A stretch of 64,000 nucleotides of DNA, taken from HGM04593 sp045661225 (GTDB lineage: Bacteria; Bacteroidota; Bacteroidia; Bacteroidales; Bacteroidaceae). The position numbers were made by a program, and so were the translations under genes. A model generated the notes under the pieces. That model saw nothing but the letters and a program-made list of their open reading frames with translations. It did not search any database and was not told where the DNA came from. The stretch is taken from the NCBI GenBank assembly GCA_045661225.1, contig JAZRFF010000010.1:62001-126000 (forward strand), given 5' to 3'. This document shows, in pieces, positions 53,738-61,654 of this stretch (position 1 is its first letter; each line of letters begins with the position of its first letter).

Positions 53738-54187
53738 TTACTTTTTTATTGGCATAAAAGCTGTTACCTCCTTGCCATATTTCATTAGTTCGCGTACTAC
53801 GCTACTGCTTACCGAGGAGTATTCAGGCTCACTTATGAGCAGAAAGGTATCTACACCCCCCAGACGCATATTCACGTCAGCAATATCGCGCTCATACTCA
53901 AAATCCTTAACGCTGCGCACGCCACGCAGAAGCGCTGTCGCACCGACCTCACGTGCAAAATCCATTGTAAGAGTGTCATAAACCGCAACAGCCACACGAC
54001 TATCGTCCGAGTACAGTTCTTCAACAGCCGCCACACGTTCCTCGACGCTGAACATACATTTTTTATCCATATTACGCCCCACAGCCACAACCACTCTGTC
54101 AAAAATGTTCAACGCACGCTCAACAAGCGCCTGATGCCCACGGGTAAAAGGGTCGAAAGTTCCTGCAAAAAGCGCTGTACGTATCAT
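53738..54187 (-). CDS. coaD: Phosphopantetheine adenylyltransferase
   Basis: 149 residues, normal for CoaD. The nucleotidyltransferase motif FAGTFDPFTRGH (H18) and the substrate motifs GVRSVKDFEYE and PEYSSVSSSVVRE are present. It makes dephospho-CoA from phosphopantetheine and ATP, the fourth step of coenzyme A synthesis, in the cytosol. It overlaps the end of parE by 4 nt and is followed by the S41 protease gene. Confidence 0.97.
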   Translation of the reverse strand: MIRTALFAGTFDPFTRGHQALVERALNIFDRVVVAVGRNMDKKCMFSVEERVAAVEELYSDDSRVAVAVYDTLTMDFAREVGATALLRGVRSVKDFEYERDIADVNMRLGGVDTFLLISEPEYSSVSSSVVRELMKYGKEVTAFMPIKK

Positions 54188-56145
54188 TTGCCACCCTCCT
54201 CGTTTGCTTTATCCTCTTCGACAACAAGATTGTCGATAATGAAATTCTGACGCTCCATCGTATTCTTGCCCATATAGTAAGCAAGCAGGTCATCGACCTT
54301 GTCGTCCTTGTGTAGCTCTACACGTTCAAGACGCATATCCGGACCTATGAAATTCCGGAACTCATCGGGAGAAATCTCGCCAAGTCCTTTAAATCGTGTT
54401 ATTTCAGGATTGGGCGAGAGTTTCTCTATCGCAGCCAGACGCTCCTCGTCGTTATAGCAATAGATTGTCTCAAAATCGCCTTTATTCTCCTTGCGTTCTT
54501 CGGCACCTTTCTTTCCACGAGACAATTTACGTTTATTGCGAACACGGAAAAGAGGCGTTTGCAGTATATAAACGTGGCCTTTCTTTATCAATTCCGGGAA
54601 GAACTGCAGGAAGAAGGTTATCATCAACAGCCTGATGTGCATTCCGTCAACATCGGCATCGGTAGCCACAATAACTTTGTTGTAACGCAACCCCTCAAGA
54701 CCGTCCTCAATATTCAAAGCCGCTTGCAGCAGATTAAACTCCTCATTCTGATAGACGACCGCACGACTAAGCCCGAAGCAGTTAAGAGGTTTACCCTTAA
54801 GACTAAATACCGCCTGAGTGTTTGCGTCGCGGCTTTTGGTTATTGAACCGCTTGCCGAATCGCCCTCGGTTATAAATATACAGCTTTCGTCCAGGCGGTC
54901 TCCTTTGGCATCATTGTAGTGTATGCGGCAATCGCGCAGTTTACGGTTGTGCATATTAACCTTCTTTGCCTTCTCACGCACCTGCTTTGTCAGTCCCGCA
55001 AGTTCTTTACGGTCCTTTTCCGAGGCAACAATCTTCGCAAACATCACTTCGCTAATCTCGGGATTCTTATGCAGGAAATTGTCGAGTGCCTCCTTTACAA
55101 AGTCACTTATAAACTTCTTCACGCTCATACTTCCCGGGTCGGGAGCAATAGTAGTGGAACCCAAACGCACCTTTGTCTGACTCTCGAATACCGGTTCCTG
55201 AATATTCACGGCAATAGCCGCCACTATACCGTTGCGAATATCGCAGTATTCAAAATTCTTGGCCGAGAAAAAGTCGTGAATAGTTTGCGCCACAAGCTCT
55301 TTAAACGCACTCTGGTGAGTTCCGCCCTGCGAGGTGTGCTGTCCGTTCACAAAGGAATAGTACTCCTCGCCATACTGCTGCGCGTGAGTAAATGCAATCT
55401 CAATGTCGGCACCGCGCAAATGAATTATGGGATAAAGAGCCTCGGCAGTCATATTGTCGGTAAGCAGGTCGGCGAGACCGTTGCGTGAAAGTATACGCTT
55501 GCCGTTGAACATTATTGTAAGACCGGTGTTCAGGTACGTGTAGTTGCGAAGCAATGTCTCTATGTATGCAGCACGGTACTCATAGTTACGGAAAAGTGTA
55601 TTATCGGGCGTAAACGAGACGTAAGTACCATTTTCATCGGGAGTCTTCTCGGTTGTATCACTCTCGAGTATTCCTTTATTGAACGAGGCTGCGCGCACCA
55701 CGCCGTCACGATAACTGCGCACCTCGAAACGGGTACTCAACGCATTGGCAGCCTTAAGACCCACTCCGTTAAGACCAACAGACTTTTTGAATACCGAGTC
55801 ATCATACTTTGCACCAGTATTCAGTTTACTCACAGCCTCAATCATCATACCTTGCGGAATTCCGCGGCCATAGTCACGCACAACCACTGTATGATTCTCG
55901 AGGATATCGACCTCGAGACGCTTGCCGAACCCCATCTTGAACTCATCGATACTGTTATCGATAACCTCTTTCAGAAGCACATATATTCCATCGTCACTCT
56001 GCGAACCGTCACCCAATTTTCCAATGTACATACCCGGGCGCAGCCGTATGTGCTCAACATCGCTCAGATGGCGAATAGAGTCATCGGTGTAGTCGGCAGC
56101 CACAGGGGCGTTAACATTAAATTCCAAATTTGTTTCTTCGGTCAT
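54184..56145 (-). CDS. parE: DNA topoisomerase IV subunit B
   Basis: 653 residues; the lack of the long GyrB insertion and the length favour ParE over GyrB. GHKL ATPase motifs are LKEVIDNSIDEF, RDYGRGIP and VGLNGVGLKAANAL; QTSQGGTHQS-like sequence (HTSQGGTHQSAF) follows, and the TOPRIM motif is ITEGDSASGS with DADVDGMHI. It provides the ATPase and part of the DNA-gate of the decatenating enzyme. No parC is near in this window; the partner must lie elsewhere. Confidence 0.95.
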   Translation of the reverse strand: MTEETNLEFNVNAPVAADYTDDSIRHLSDVEHIRLRPGMYIGKLGDGSQSDDGIYVLLKEVIDNSIDEFKMGFGKRLEVDILENHTVVVRDYGRGIPQGMMIEAVSKLNTGAKYDDSVFKKSVGLNGVGLKAANALSTRFEVRSYRDGVVRAASFNKGILESDTTEKTPDENGTYVSFTPDNTLFRNYEYRAAYIETLLRNYTYLNTGLTIMFNGKRILSRNGLADLLTDNMTAEALYPIIHLRGADIEIAFTHAQQYGEEYYSFVNGQHTSQGGTHQSAFKELVAQTIHDFFSAKNFEYCDIRNGIVAAIAVNIQEPVFESQTKVRLGSTTIAPDPGSMSVKKFISDFVKEALDNFLHKNPEISEVMFAKIVASEKDRKELAGLTKQVREKAKKVNMHNRKLRDCRIHYNDAKGDRLDESCIFITEGDSASGSITKSRDANTQAVFSLKGKPLNCFGLSRAVVYQNEEFNLLQAALNIEDGLEGLRYNKVIVATDADVDGMHIRLLMITFFLQFFPELIKKGHVYILQTPLFRVRNKRKLSRGKKGAEERKENKGDFETIYCYNDEERLAAIEKLSPNPEITRFKGLGEISPDEFRNFIGPDMRLERVELHKDDKVDDLLAYYMGKNTMERQNFIIDNLVVEEDKANEEGGK

Positions 56146-56189
56146 TTATATTGATTATTTTATTCCGTTATTACTCTGTATTAACAACA

Positions 56190-57323
56190 TCAGCAAAGTT
56201 CCTTCTTGAATGCACGACGACGTTTGTGCTGTTCTTTCTCGAACTCCTCCCACTGACTCTGCATTTTTGTATTTGTCTCCAGCTCCGGGTTGCTCTCAAC
56301 ATCGACAAGCCCCATCTCTATATAACGCCCCAGCAGGTCGTTGAAAATCATCGCAAAAGCGCCGCGACCTTGATATTCGGGTTTTACAGCAACAAGCAAG
56401 AAGTCGAGACGCTTTGGTTGCTTTATGAAAAGCGCCTTAAGCAGATGCCACCAACCGAAAGGGAACATACGTCCCTTTGCCTTGCGCAAAGCCTCGGCAA
56501 GCGAATATATACTCACGCCCATTGCTATCAGATTATCGTCTTTGTCGACCACAAGCGATACCAGGCGCAAGTCGACAACCGGAAGATACATTTTCACATA
56601 CTGCTCAATCTGCCGCTCGGTCAGTTGCGAAAAACCATAAAGCGGTGCATAACTCTCGTTGACAAGTTCAAAAAGCTTACTTCCGTACCTTTTTGCAAGC
56701 TCCGAACGCGACTTAAGCTTCACAACCTTCAGCCCATATTTACGTTCCACAATAGCCGATACGCGTTCAGCCTTTGCCCATTTTTCGGCAGGCACCTTCA
56801 AAAGATATTCAACCCAGTCGGCGTCCTTCACATACCCCAGGCGCTCCATATGCTTCGGGTAATAAGGATAATTGTATATTGTGGACATTGTACCCATTCG
56901 GTCGAACCCCTCGATGAGCATACCCTCTCTGTCAAGGTCGGTGAAGCCCAACGGTCCCTGAATCTCGGTCAAGCCACGCTCACGCGCCCACGCTTCGACT
57001 GTTGCAAAGAGCGCGTCTACGACCTCATCATCATCAATAAAATCCACCCAGCCGAATCGAGCGGTGTTAAGCCCCCACTTCTCATTGGCGACCTTGTTCA
57101 CAATAGCTGCAATACGGCCCACAATTTTGCCATCACGATAAGCAAGGAAATAATCGGCCTCACAAAAATCGAACGCCGCGTTACGGTCCTTACGCAAGGT
57201 GTTCATCGCGTCCTCGAACAGTTCCGGAACGTAAAACTCACTATCCTTGTATAGTTCACTCCCAAAGCCTATGAATTTCTTCAATTGCTTTTTTGTCTCG
57301 ACTTTTACTATTGTTACAGACAT
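56190..57323 (-). CDS. GNAT-fold acetyltransferase-like protein
   Basis: 377 residues, longer than a simple GNAT. The C-terminal third holds the acetyl-CoA loop LLVAVKPEYQGRGAFAMIF; the N-terminal part (YFLAYRDGKIVGRIAAIVN, WGLNTARFGWVDFIDD) looks like a second degenerate GNAT domain. This two-domain layout is common in Bacteroidetes proteins of unknown substrate. The gene precedes parE by 44 nt on the minus strand. Confidence 0.85.
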   Translation of the reverse strand: MSVTIVKVETKKQLKKFIGFGSELYKDSEFYVPELFEDAMNTLRKDRNAAFDFCEADYFLAYRDGKIVGRIAAIVNKVANEKWGLNTARFGWVDFIDDDEVVDALFATVEAWARERGLTEIQGPLGFTDLDREGMLIEGFDRMGTMSTIYNYPYYPKHMERLGYVKDADWVEYLLKVPAEKWAKAERVSAIVERKYGLKVVKLKSRSELAKRYGSKLFELVNESYAPLYGFSQLTERQIEQYVKMYLPVVDLRLVSLVVDKDDNLIAMGVSIYSLAEALRKAKGRMFPFGWWHLLKALFIKQPKRLDFLLVAVKPEYQGRGAFAMIFNDLLGRYIEMGLVDVESNPELETNTKMQSQWEEFEKEQHKRRRAFKKELC

Positions 57324-57371
57324 TTTATAATAATTCTACAAGATTCATACTAAACCACAACCCGGCAAACA

Positions 57372-58325
57372 TCAGGCCGTTATTACAAGATAGGTCATAT
57401 AGCCTAAATAACCCGCCACCAACAAAAATCCCTCGAAACGGGTAAAAACATTCTTGCCGATAAACATTCCGCACAAGTATATAAACACCGACGACGCGAG
57501 CAGTGTATAAAAATCAACCGGACTAAAGCCGTCAAGAGACACAGGTGCGATGAGCGCGCTACAGCCAAGGATAAAGAATATGTTAAGAATATTGCTTCCC
57601 AGCACATTGCCCAGTGCAATACTCACATTACCCTTACGCGCCGCGTTCACCGACACTGCAAGTTCGGGCAACGAGCTGCCCACCGACACAATGGTGATTC
57701 CGATGAGTGCCTCCGAGAGGCCAAGAGCACGCGCAATCTCAGCGGCACCGTTCACAAAAAGTTTACCGCCGAATATAAGGCACAACAAACCAAGCACAAT
57801 AAAAAGGATAGCTCTCTTGACCGTAATAACACGCGGAGCAGGCTCATCTTCAGTATCATTCTTTATTCCGAATGTATAAATGATAAACAACACACAGAAG
57901 AAAAGCATAATGGCACCATCGAGGCGTGTAAGATATTCACCGGGAGCACCGCCCACAAGCATACTGCCCGACAGCAGAATAAGCAATATCGAGGCAAACA
58001 TATTGAACGGAAGTTCACGTGTAAGCATCTTGCCGTTAAAGGTAACAGGAGTTATTATCGCTGTAAATCCCAGAATAAACATAGCATTGAATATGTTGCT
58101 GCCTATAATATTTCCGAGCGAAATACCGGAATTCCCCGACAGTGCAGCACCAACACTCACTACCAGTTCAGGAAGCGACGTTCCTATAGCAACAATGGTC
58201 AAGCCAATAACAAACTCGCTGATATTCATTCTGCGCGCCAAAGCCGACGCGCCATCGGTCAGTTTATCGGCACCAAACAGCACCAGCACTATACCTACAA
58301 TAAAACTCAAGATAGAGATAAGCAT
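57372..58325 (-). CDS. Calcium/sodium antiporter (CaCA family, YrbG type)
   Basis: 317 residues with about ten transmembrane segments. The two inverted alpha-repeats are GTSLPELVVSV/GNIIGSNIFN and GSSLPELAVSV/GNVLGSNILN, containing the ion-binding Glu and Asn. It exchanges Ca2+ for Na+ or H+ across the inner membrane. The predicted leader holds a G/C-rich hairpin. The gene precedes the GNAT-like gene by 48 nt. Confidence 0.96.
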   Translation of the reverse strand: MLISILSFIVGIVLVLFGADKLTDGASALARRMNISEFVIGLTIVAIGTSLPELVVSVGAALSGNSGISLGNIIGSNIFNAMFILGFTAIITPVTFNGKMLTRELPFNMFASILLILLSGSMLVGGAPGEYLTRLDGAIMLFFCVLFIIYTFGIKNDTEDEPAPRVITVKRAILFIVLGLLCLIFGGKLFVNGAAEIARALGLSEALIGITIVSVGSSLPELAVSVNAARKGNVSIALGNVLGSNILNIFFILGCSALIAPVSLDGFSPVDFYTLLASSVFIYLCGMFIGKNVFTRFEGFLLVAGYLGYMTYLVITA

Positions 58326-58358
58326 AAATTCTATATTAGTAATATTTCAATATCGCGT

Positions 58359-58374
58359 AGCGCGCACGCGCGCT
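58359..58374 (-). promoter_or_regulatory. G/C-rich hairpin in the antiporter leader
   Basis: AGCGCGC (58359-58365) and GCGCGCT (58368-58374) are complementary; the block is a 14-nt purine-pyrimidine alternation in an otherwise AT-rich leader, 34 nt before the start codon. A cation-responsive or structural role is conceivable, but no known riboswitch matches. Confidence 0.45.
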
Positions 58375-58391
58375 TGCACATAAACAAGACG

Positions 58392-58399
58392 CAAATATA
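58392..58399 (-). promoter_or_regulatory. Promoter -7 element of the antiporter gene
   Basis: TATATTTG on the minus strand matches TAnnTTTG exactly; it predicts a leader of about 60 nt that contains the G/C-rich hairpin. Confidence 0.6.
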
Positions 58400-58557
58400 C
58401 AAACAAACGGGCAAAAGTTGTGCAAGTAAACGGAAGAAAATTTATTATCTCACGCAATGAACAAACTAAACTTCACTGAAAGCAAATAATACCAAGCCTG
58501 CTTGTATATTTCAAAGCGAGTAAACCTATTTGCCATTCTACACCGGCAATTCCAAAC

Positions 58558-58602
58558 AAAAAAAACGGCTGAAACCCTGCAATGTAGGATTTTTGCCGTT
58601 TT
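58558..58602 (-). terminator. Terminator of the DUF3109 gene
   Basis: AAAACGGC at 58562-58569 pairs with GCCGTTTT at 58595-58602, with CCT/AGG pairing inside; a run of T follows on the minus strand. It is 15 nt beyond the stop codon. Confidence 0.8.
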
Positions 58603-58616
58603 CATCGGGACTTTTA

Positions 58617-59198
58617 TTATAGCATATTCTGTTTTTTCAGCTCTTCGGCGACAACAAGCAGCTCATCGTACCACTCTTTTCCGAAACGCTCAATCAGCGG
58701 TTCTTTCAAAAATTCATAAGCTCTTATACCCTTGCGACGGCCTTTTATAAAAGCACTGCTGCAGACGTCCCACTTGTGAAAATTCACAGCTGTAAGGTCG
58801 CCGACCTTACGCAAACGCACCGGGTAGAGGTAGCACGATATTGGCTTACGCCACTGTATACGACCCTCGCGGTAGGCTTTCTCAATAAGGCATATACAAC
58901 CCCCATTCTCGTCACGCGCGGCAAACACGCAATCCTTACCGTTGACAATAGAGGTCACAAGGTCCCCGTCACGGTCGTTATACACCACACCCTGAGCTTC
59001 GACCACCGCACGAGCCTCGGGGGTCATCTCATTCTCGACAACCTCAAAAGCCTCCTCGAGCTTTTCAACCTCTTCGAACAGCACCGGTGCACCCGCATCG
59101 CCCTCGACACAGCAAATACCCTTGCAGTGCGAGAAATTGCAGCAGAAACACTCCTGAAAAAGGTCGAACGAAACTATAGTATCACCTATTTGTACCAT
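58617..59198 (-). CDS. DUF3109-family Cys-rich protein
   Basis: 193 residues from the ATG at 59198 (MVQIGDTIVSFDLF); a TTG nine nt upstream is less likely. The N-terminal cluster CFCCNFSHCKGICC has six Cys in 14 residues, and further Cys occur in DCVFA, CICLI, SCYLYP and DVCSS. The pattern resembles the YkgJ-type metal-binding family, which may hold an Fe-S cluster or zinc. No signal peptide or membrane segment. The start codon lies just after the terminator of gpmI, so the promoter must lie in or before that hairpin or expression depends on read-through. Function unknown. Confidence 0.88.
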   Translation of the reverse strand: MVQIGDTIVSFDLFQECFCCNFSHCKGICCVEGDAGAPVLFEEVEKLEEAFEVVENEMTPEARAVVEAQGVVYNDRDGDLVTSIVNGKDCVFAARDENGGCICLIEKAYREGRIQWRKPISCYLYPVRLRKVGDLTAVNFHKWDVCSSAFIKGRRKGIRAYEFLKEPLIERFGKEWYDELLVVAEELKKQNML

Positions 59199-59240
59199 AA
59201 AAATCAAAAAAGTCCCTAACGCCCCAGGGGCTTTAGGGAC
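59199..59240 (-). terminator. Terminator of gpmI, abutting the next start codon
   Basis: GTCCCTAA-C-GCCCC pairs with GGGGC-T-TTAGGGAC at 59212-59240; on the minus strand the stem is followed by TTTTTTGATTTTT, which ends at the DUF3109 start codon. Confidence 0.88.
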
Positions 59241-59260
59241 CTGTCAAATTGTTTATTTAA

Positions 59261-60760
59261 TCAGATAAGAGCCTTGCCGGTCATCTCTGCCGGTGCCTCA
59301 AGACCCATAATCTTAAGAATTGTAGGAGCCACGTCGGCAAGAATACCGTTCTCTATTGTTGCATTCTCTTTGTTAGTCACATAAACGCAAGGAACAGGAT
59401 TCAACGAGTGTGCCGTGTTAGGCGAACCGTCGGGATTCACCGCATTGTCGGCGTTTCCGTGGTCGGCAATAATTATCGACTCATAACCGTGGTTACGAGC
59501 AGCCTCAATCACATCCTTCAGGCAAGCATCTACTGCAAGCACTGCCTTCTCGATAGCGCTGTACACACCGGTGTGTCCAACCATATCGCCATTGGCAAAG
59601 TTCACAACAATAAAGTCGAACTTCTCGCTGTTAATTTCGTTCACAAGCTTCTCCTTAACCTCATATGCGCTCATTTCGGGCTGAAGGTCGTATGTTGCCA
59701 CCTTGGGAGAGGGCACGAGAATACGTTCCTCGCCATCGTACGGAGTCTCACGACCGCCATTAAAGAAGAATGTAACGTGAGCATATTTTTCGGTCTCGGC
59801 AATGTGCAGCTGCTTCAAGCCCTGCTTCGCAACAAATTCGCCAAGAGTATTCTCGACATTCTCCTTGTCAAAAAGAATGTGTACACCGGTAAATTTCGCA
59901 TCGTATGGAGTCATACAGTAGTACTGCAGACCGGGGATTGTGTGCATACCCTCGGCAGGCATATCCTCCTGTGTAAGAACCACAGTGAGTTCCTTTGCAC
60001 GGTCGTTGCGATAGTTAAAGAAAATAACGGCATCACCCTCGGCAATGCGGCCGTCGAAGTTGCTGTTCACGATAGGCTTGATGAATTCGTCGGTAACACC
60101 TTCGGCATAAGACTCCTTGACAGCCTCAACCATATTGTCGGCCTTCTTTCCCTCACCGTTAACGATAAGGTCATATGCTATTCTGACACGCTCCCAACGC
60201 TTGTCGCGGTCCATTGCGTAGTAACGGCCAACAATTGTCGCCAGCTTCAGTTCCTTTGCAGTAAGCTGCTCAATGAAACCTGCACCACTCTTGGGGTCGG
60301 TATCACGACCGTCCATAAAGCAGTGTACATAAGCGTTCTCGACACCCTGCTCCTTCGCGAATTTGTACATAGCCTCAAGATGCTCGAGCGAGCTGTGCAC
60401 GCCTCCGTCCGAGGTAAGACCCATAAAGTGGAGTTTCTTGCCGTTATTCTTTGCATACTCAACAGCAGCAACAAGTTCGGGGTTCTTTGCGATAGAGCCA
60501 TCGGCAATAGCGCGATTGATTTTCAGAAGGTCCTGATACACAACGCGACCACCACCAATATTCAAGTGACCTACCTCGCTGTTACCCATCTGACCGGCAG
60601 GAAGACCTACATTTTCGCCACTCGCCTGAAGTTCAGAATTTGGATATACCGAAACAAGATGATCCCAATAAGGAGTAGGAGTGTTAAAGATAACGTCCCC
60701 TTTACTATGATTACCAATTCCCCAACCATCGAGGATTACCAATAATGCTTTACTTGCCAT
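59261..60760 (-). CDS. gpmI: 2,3-bisphosphoglycerate-independent phosphoglycerate mutase
   Basis: 499 residues. Alkaline-phosphatase superfamily metal motifs are present: VILDGWGIG at the N-terminus, the nucleophile region AGQMGNSEVGHLNIGGG, HCFMDGRDTDP, YYAMDRDKRWER and the late ligands NFANGDMVGHTG and ADHGNAD. The enzyme interconverts 3- and 2-phosphoglycerate in glycolysis with two manganese ions. It has its own promoter and a strong terminator. Confidence 0.98.
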   Translation of the reverse strand: MASKALLVILDGWGIGNHSKGDVIFNTPTPYWDHLVSVYPNSELQASGENVGLPAGQMGNSEVGHLNIGGGRVVYQDLLKINRAIADGSIAKNPELVAAVEYAKNNGKKLHFMGLTSDGGVHSSLEHLEAMYKFAKEQGVENAYVHCFMDGRDTDPKSGAGFIEQLTAKELKLATIVGRYYAMDRDKRWERVRIAYDLIVNGEGKKADNMVEAVKESYAEGVTDEFIKPIVNSNFDGRIAEGDAVIFFNYRNDRAKELTVVLTQEDMPAEGMHTIPGLQYYCMTPYDAKFTGVHILFDKENVENTLGEFVAKQGLKQLHIAETEKYAHVTFFFNGGRETPYDGEERILVPSPKVATYDLQPEMSAYEVKEKLVNEINSEKFDFIVVNFANGDMVGHTGVYSAIEKAVLAVDACLKDVIEAARNHGYESIIIADHGNADNAVNPDGSPNTAHSLNPVPCVYVTNKENATIENGILADVAPTILKIMGLEAPAEMTGKALI

Positions 60761-60823
60761 AATATTTAATCGTTTAATATTTTACTAAAAACCAACCACC
60801 GCCGAATGCGATGTAATTTCGTG

Positions 60824-60831
60824 CAAAGATA
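60824..60831 (-). promoter_or_regulatory. Promoter -7 element of gpmI
   Basis: TATCTTTG on the minus strand matches TAnnTTTG exactly, about 65 nt before the gpmI start; a TTTG lies 15 nt upstream, closer than usual. Confidence 0.6.
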
Positions 60832-60978
60832 CTACATTTTCTTTTTCAAAGGGGCATTATAAGGAAGAAAAATATACAACAGCCGTAACTTTAAACGCAA
60901 ATACAGAATATATCACTTAAATTATCTAAACGCGTGCACAAAAAGTTTAAAATTAAGAAGAGCAAGAAAAAAAAAGAA

Positions 60979-60986
60979 TACCTTTG
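60979..60986 (+). promoter_or_regulatory. Promoter -7 element of the NUDIX/TPR genes
   Basis: TACCTTTG matches TAnnTTTG exactly and predicts an unusually long leader of about 110 nt. No clear -33 element. Confidence 0.55.
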
Positions 60987-61041
60987 CAAAAATTAGGAAA
61001 AACCTAACATTCAGAAAACTTTTGACCCGATTTGCGGACAA

Positions 61042-61078
61042 CCGGCAGGCCTAAGCTATTTCAAGCAAGAAGCCCCGG
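61042..61078 (+). ncRNA. Candidate structured leader of the NUDIX gene
   Basis: CCGG (61042-61045) can pair with CCGG (61075-61078), GGC with GCC, and GCT with AGC around a 6-nt loop, giving a bulged hairpin. It is more G/C-rich than its surroundings. CCGGCAACC at 61075-61083 recalls a conserved block of SAM riboswitches, but the other parts of those are absent. No known RNA class is claimed. Confidence 0.3.
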
Positions 61079-61101
61079 CAACCATAAAAAAAGAAGCTAC
61101 G

Positions 61102-61638
61102 ATGCAGCATCCTTTAAAAAGTTTCATTTACTGCCCCAAATGCGGCAGCAGCAATTTCCACGAGCAGGACTTCAAGTCAAAGCGTTGTTCGGGCTGCGGG
61201 TTTGTATACTACGCAAACCCCTCGACAGCCACCGTCGCCGTAATAATCGACGAAAAAGAGCGTCTGCTTGTTGCCACACGCTCAAAAGAGCCTGCAAAAG
61301 GCACATTAGACCTCCCCGGGGGATTCTGCGATATTGGCGAGAATGCCGAACAAGGTATTGCCCGCGAGGTGCAAGAAGAGACAGGGCTCAAGACAACCAA
61401 GATAAAATATCTTTTCAGCATTCCCAATATATACCACTACTCAGGAACGGACATACACACTATGGACCTGTTTTTCCTGGTAAAGGTCGAGGACGGGAGC
61501 ACCCCCATTGCCGCCGACGACGTACAGTCGTTGCAATGGATAAAAAAAGCCGACCTTGACAGCAGCAAATTCGGACTACGTTCCATTAGCGCAGGAATCG
61601 AGAAGATAAAAGAGTTATTACTACCCACTGAAAAATAA
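61102..61638 (+). CDS. NUDIX hydrolase with N-terminal zinc ribbon
   Basis: 178 residues. The zinc ribbon is C11-P-K-C14 and C29-S-G-C32. The Nudix box G-x5-E-x7-REV-QEE-TGL is complete (GFCDIGENAEQGIAREVQEETGL in two parts: GFCDIGENAEQ and GIAREVQEETGL). The enzyme cleaves a nucleoside diphosphate linked to another group; the zinc ribbon recalls the NADH pyrophosphatase NudC, but the protein is shorter and lacks the NudC-specific C-terminal array as far as I can see. It is followed after 16 nt by the TPR protein gene. Confidence 0.93.
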   Translation: MQHPLKSFIYCPKCGSSNFHEQDFKSKRCSGCGFVYYANPSTATVAVIIDEKERLLVATRSKEPAKGTLDLPGGFCDIGENAEQGIAREVQEETGLKTTKIKYLFSIPNIYHYSGTDIHTMDLFFLVKVEDGSTPIAADDVQSLQWIKKADLDSSKFGLRSISAGIEKIKELLLPTEK

Positions 61639-61654
61639 AAAAACGACATAAATA

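Larger units (their letters stand above)
60761..61101. other. Divergent intergenic region between gpmI and the NUDIX gene (341 nt)
   Basis: It contains the gpmI promoter (60824-60831), an A-rich centre with no open frame, the -7 element of the NUDIX gene (60979-60986) and a possible structured leader (61042-61078). I see no small protein gene in it. Confidence 0.6.

Noticed and set aside
56130..57254. 374-codon plus-strand frame opposite the GNAT-like gene
   Set aside because: The GNAT frame has recognisable motifs; the opposite frame has none and runs against the local gene direction.
59408..60745. 445-codon open frame on the plus strand opposite gpmI
   Set aside because: It is the antisense shadow of a highly conserved gpmI; its translation has no domain, signal peptide or repeat and lacks its own promoter or terminator.
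61042..61083. Possible SAM riboswitch before the NUDIX gene
   Set aside because: Only a CCGGCAACC block is reminiscent; the kink-turn and other conserved parts of SAM-I are missing, and the downstream gene is not a methionine gene.
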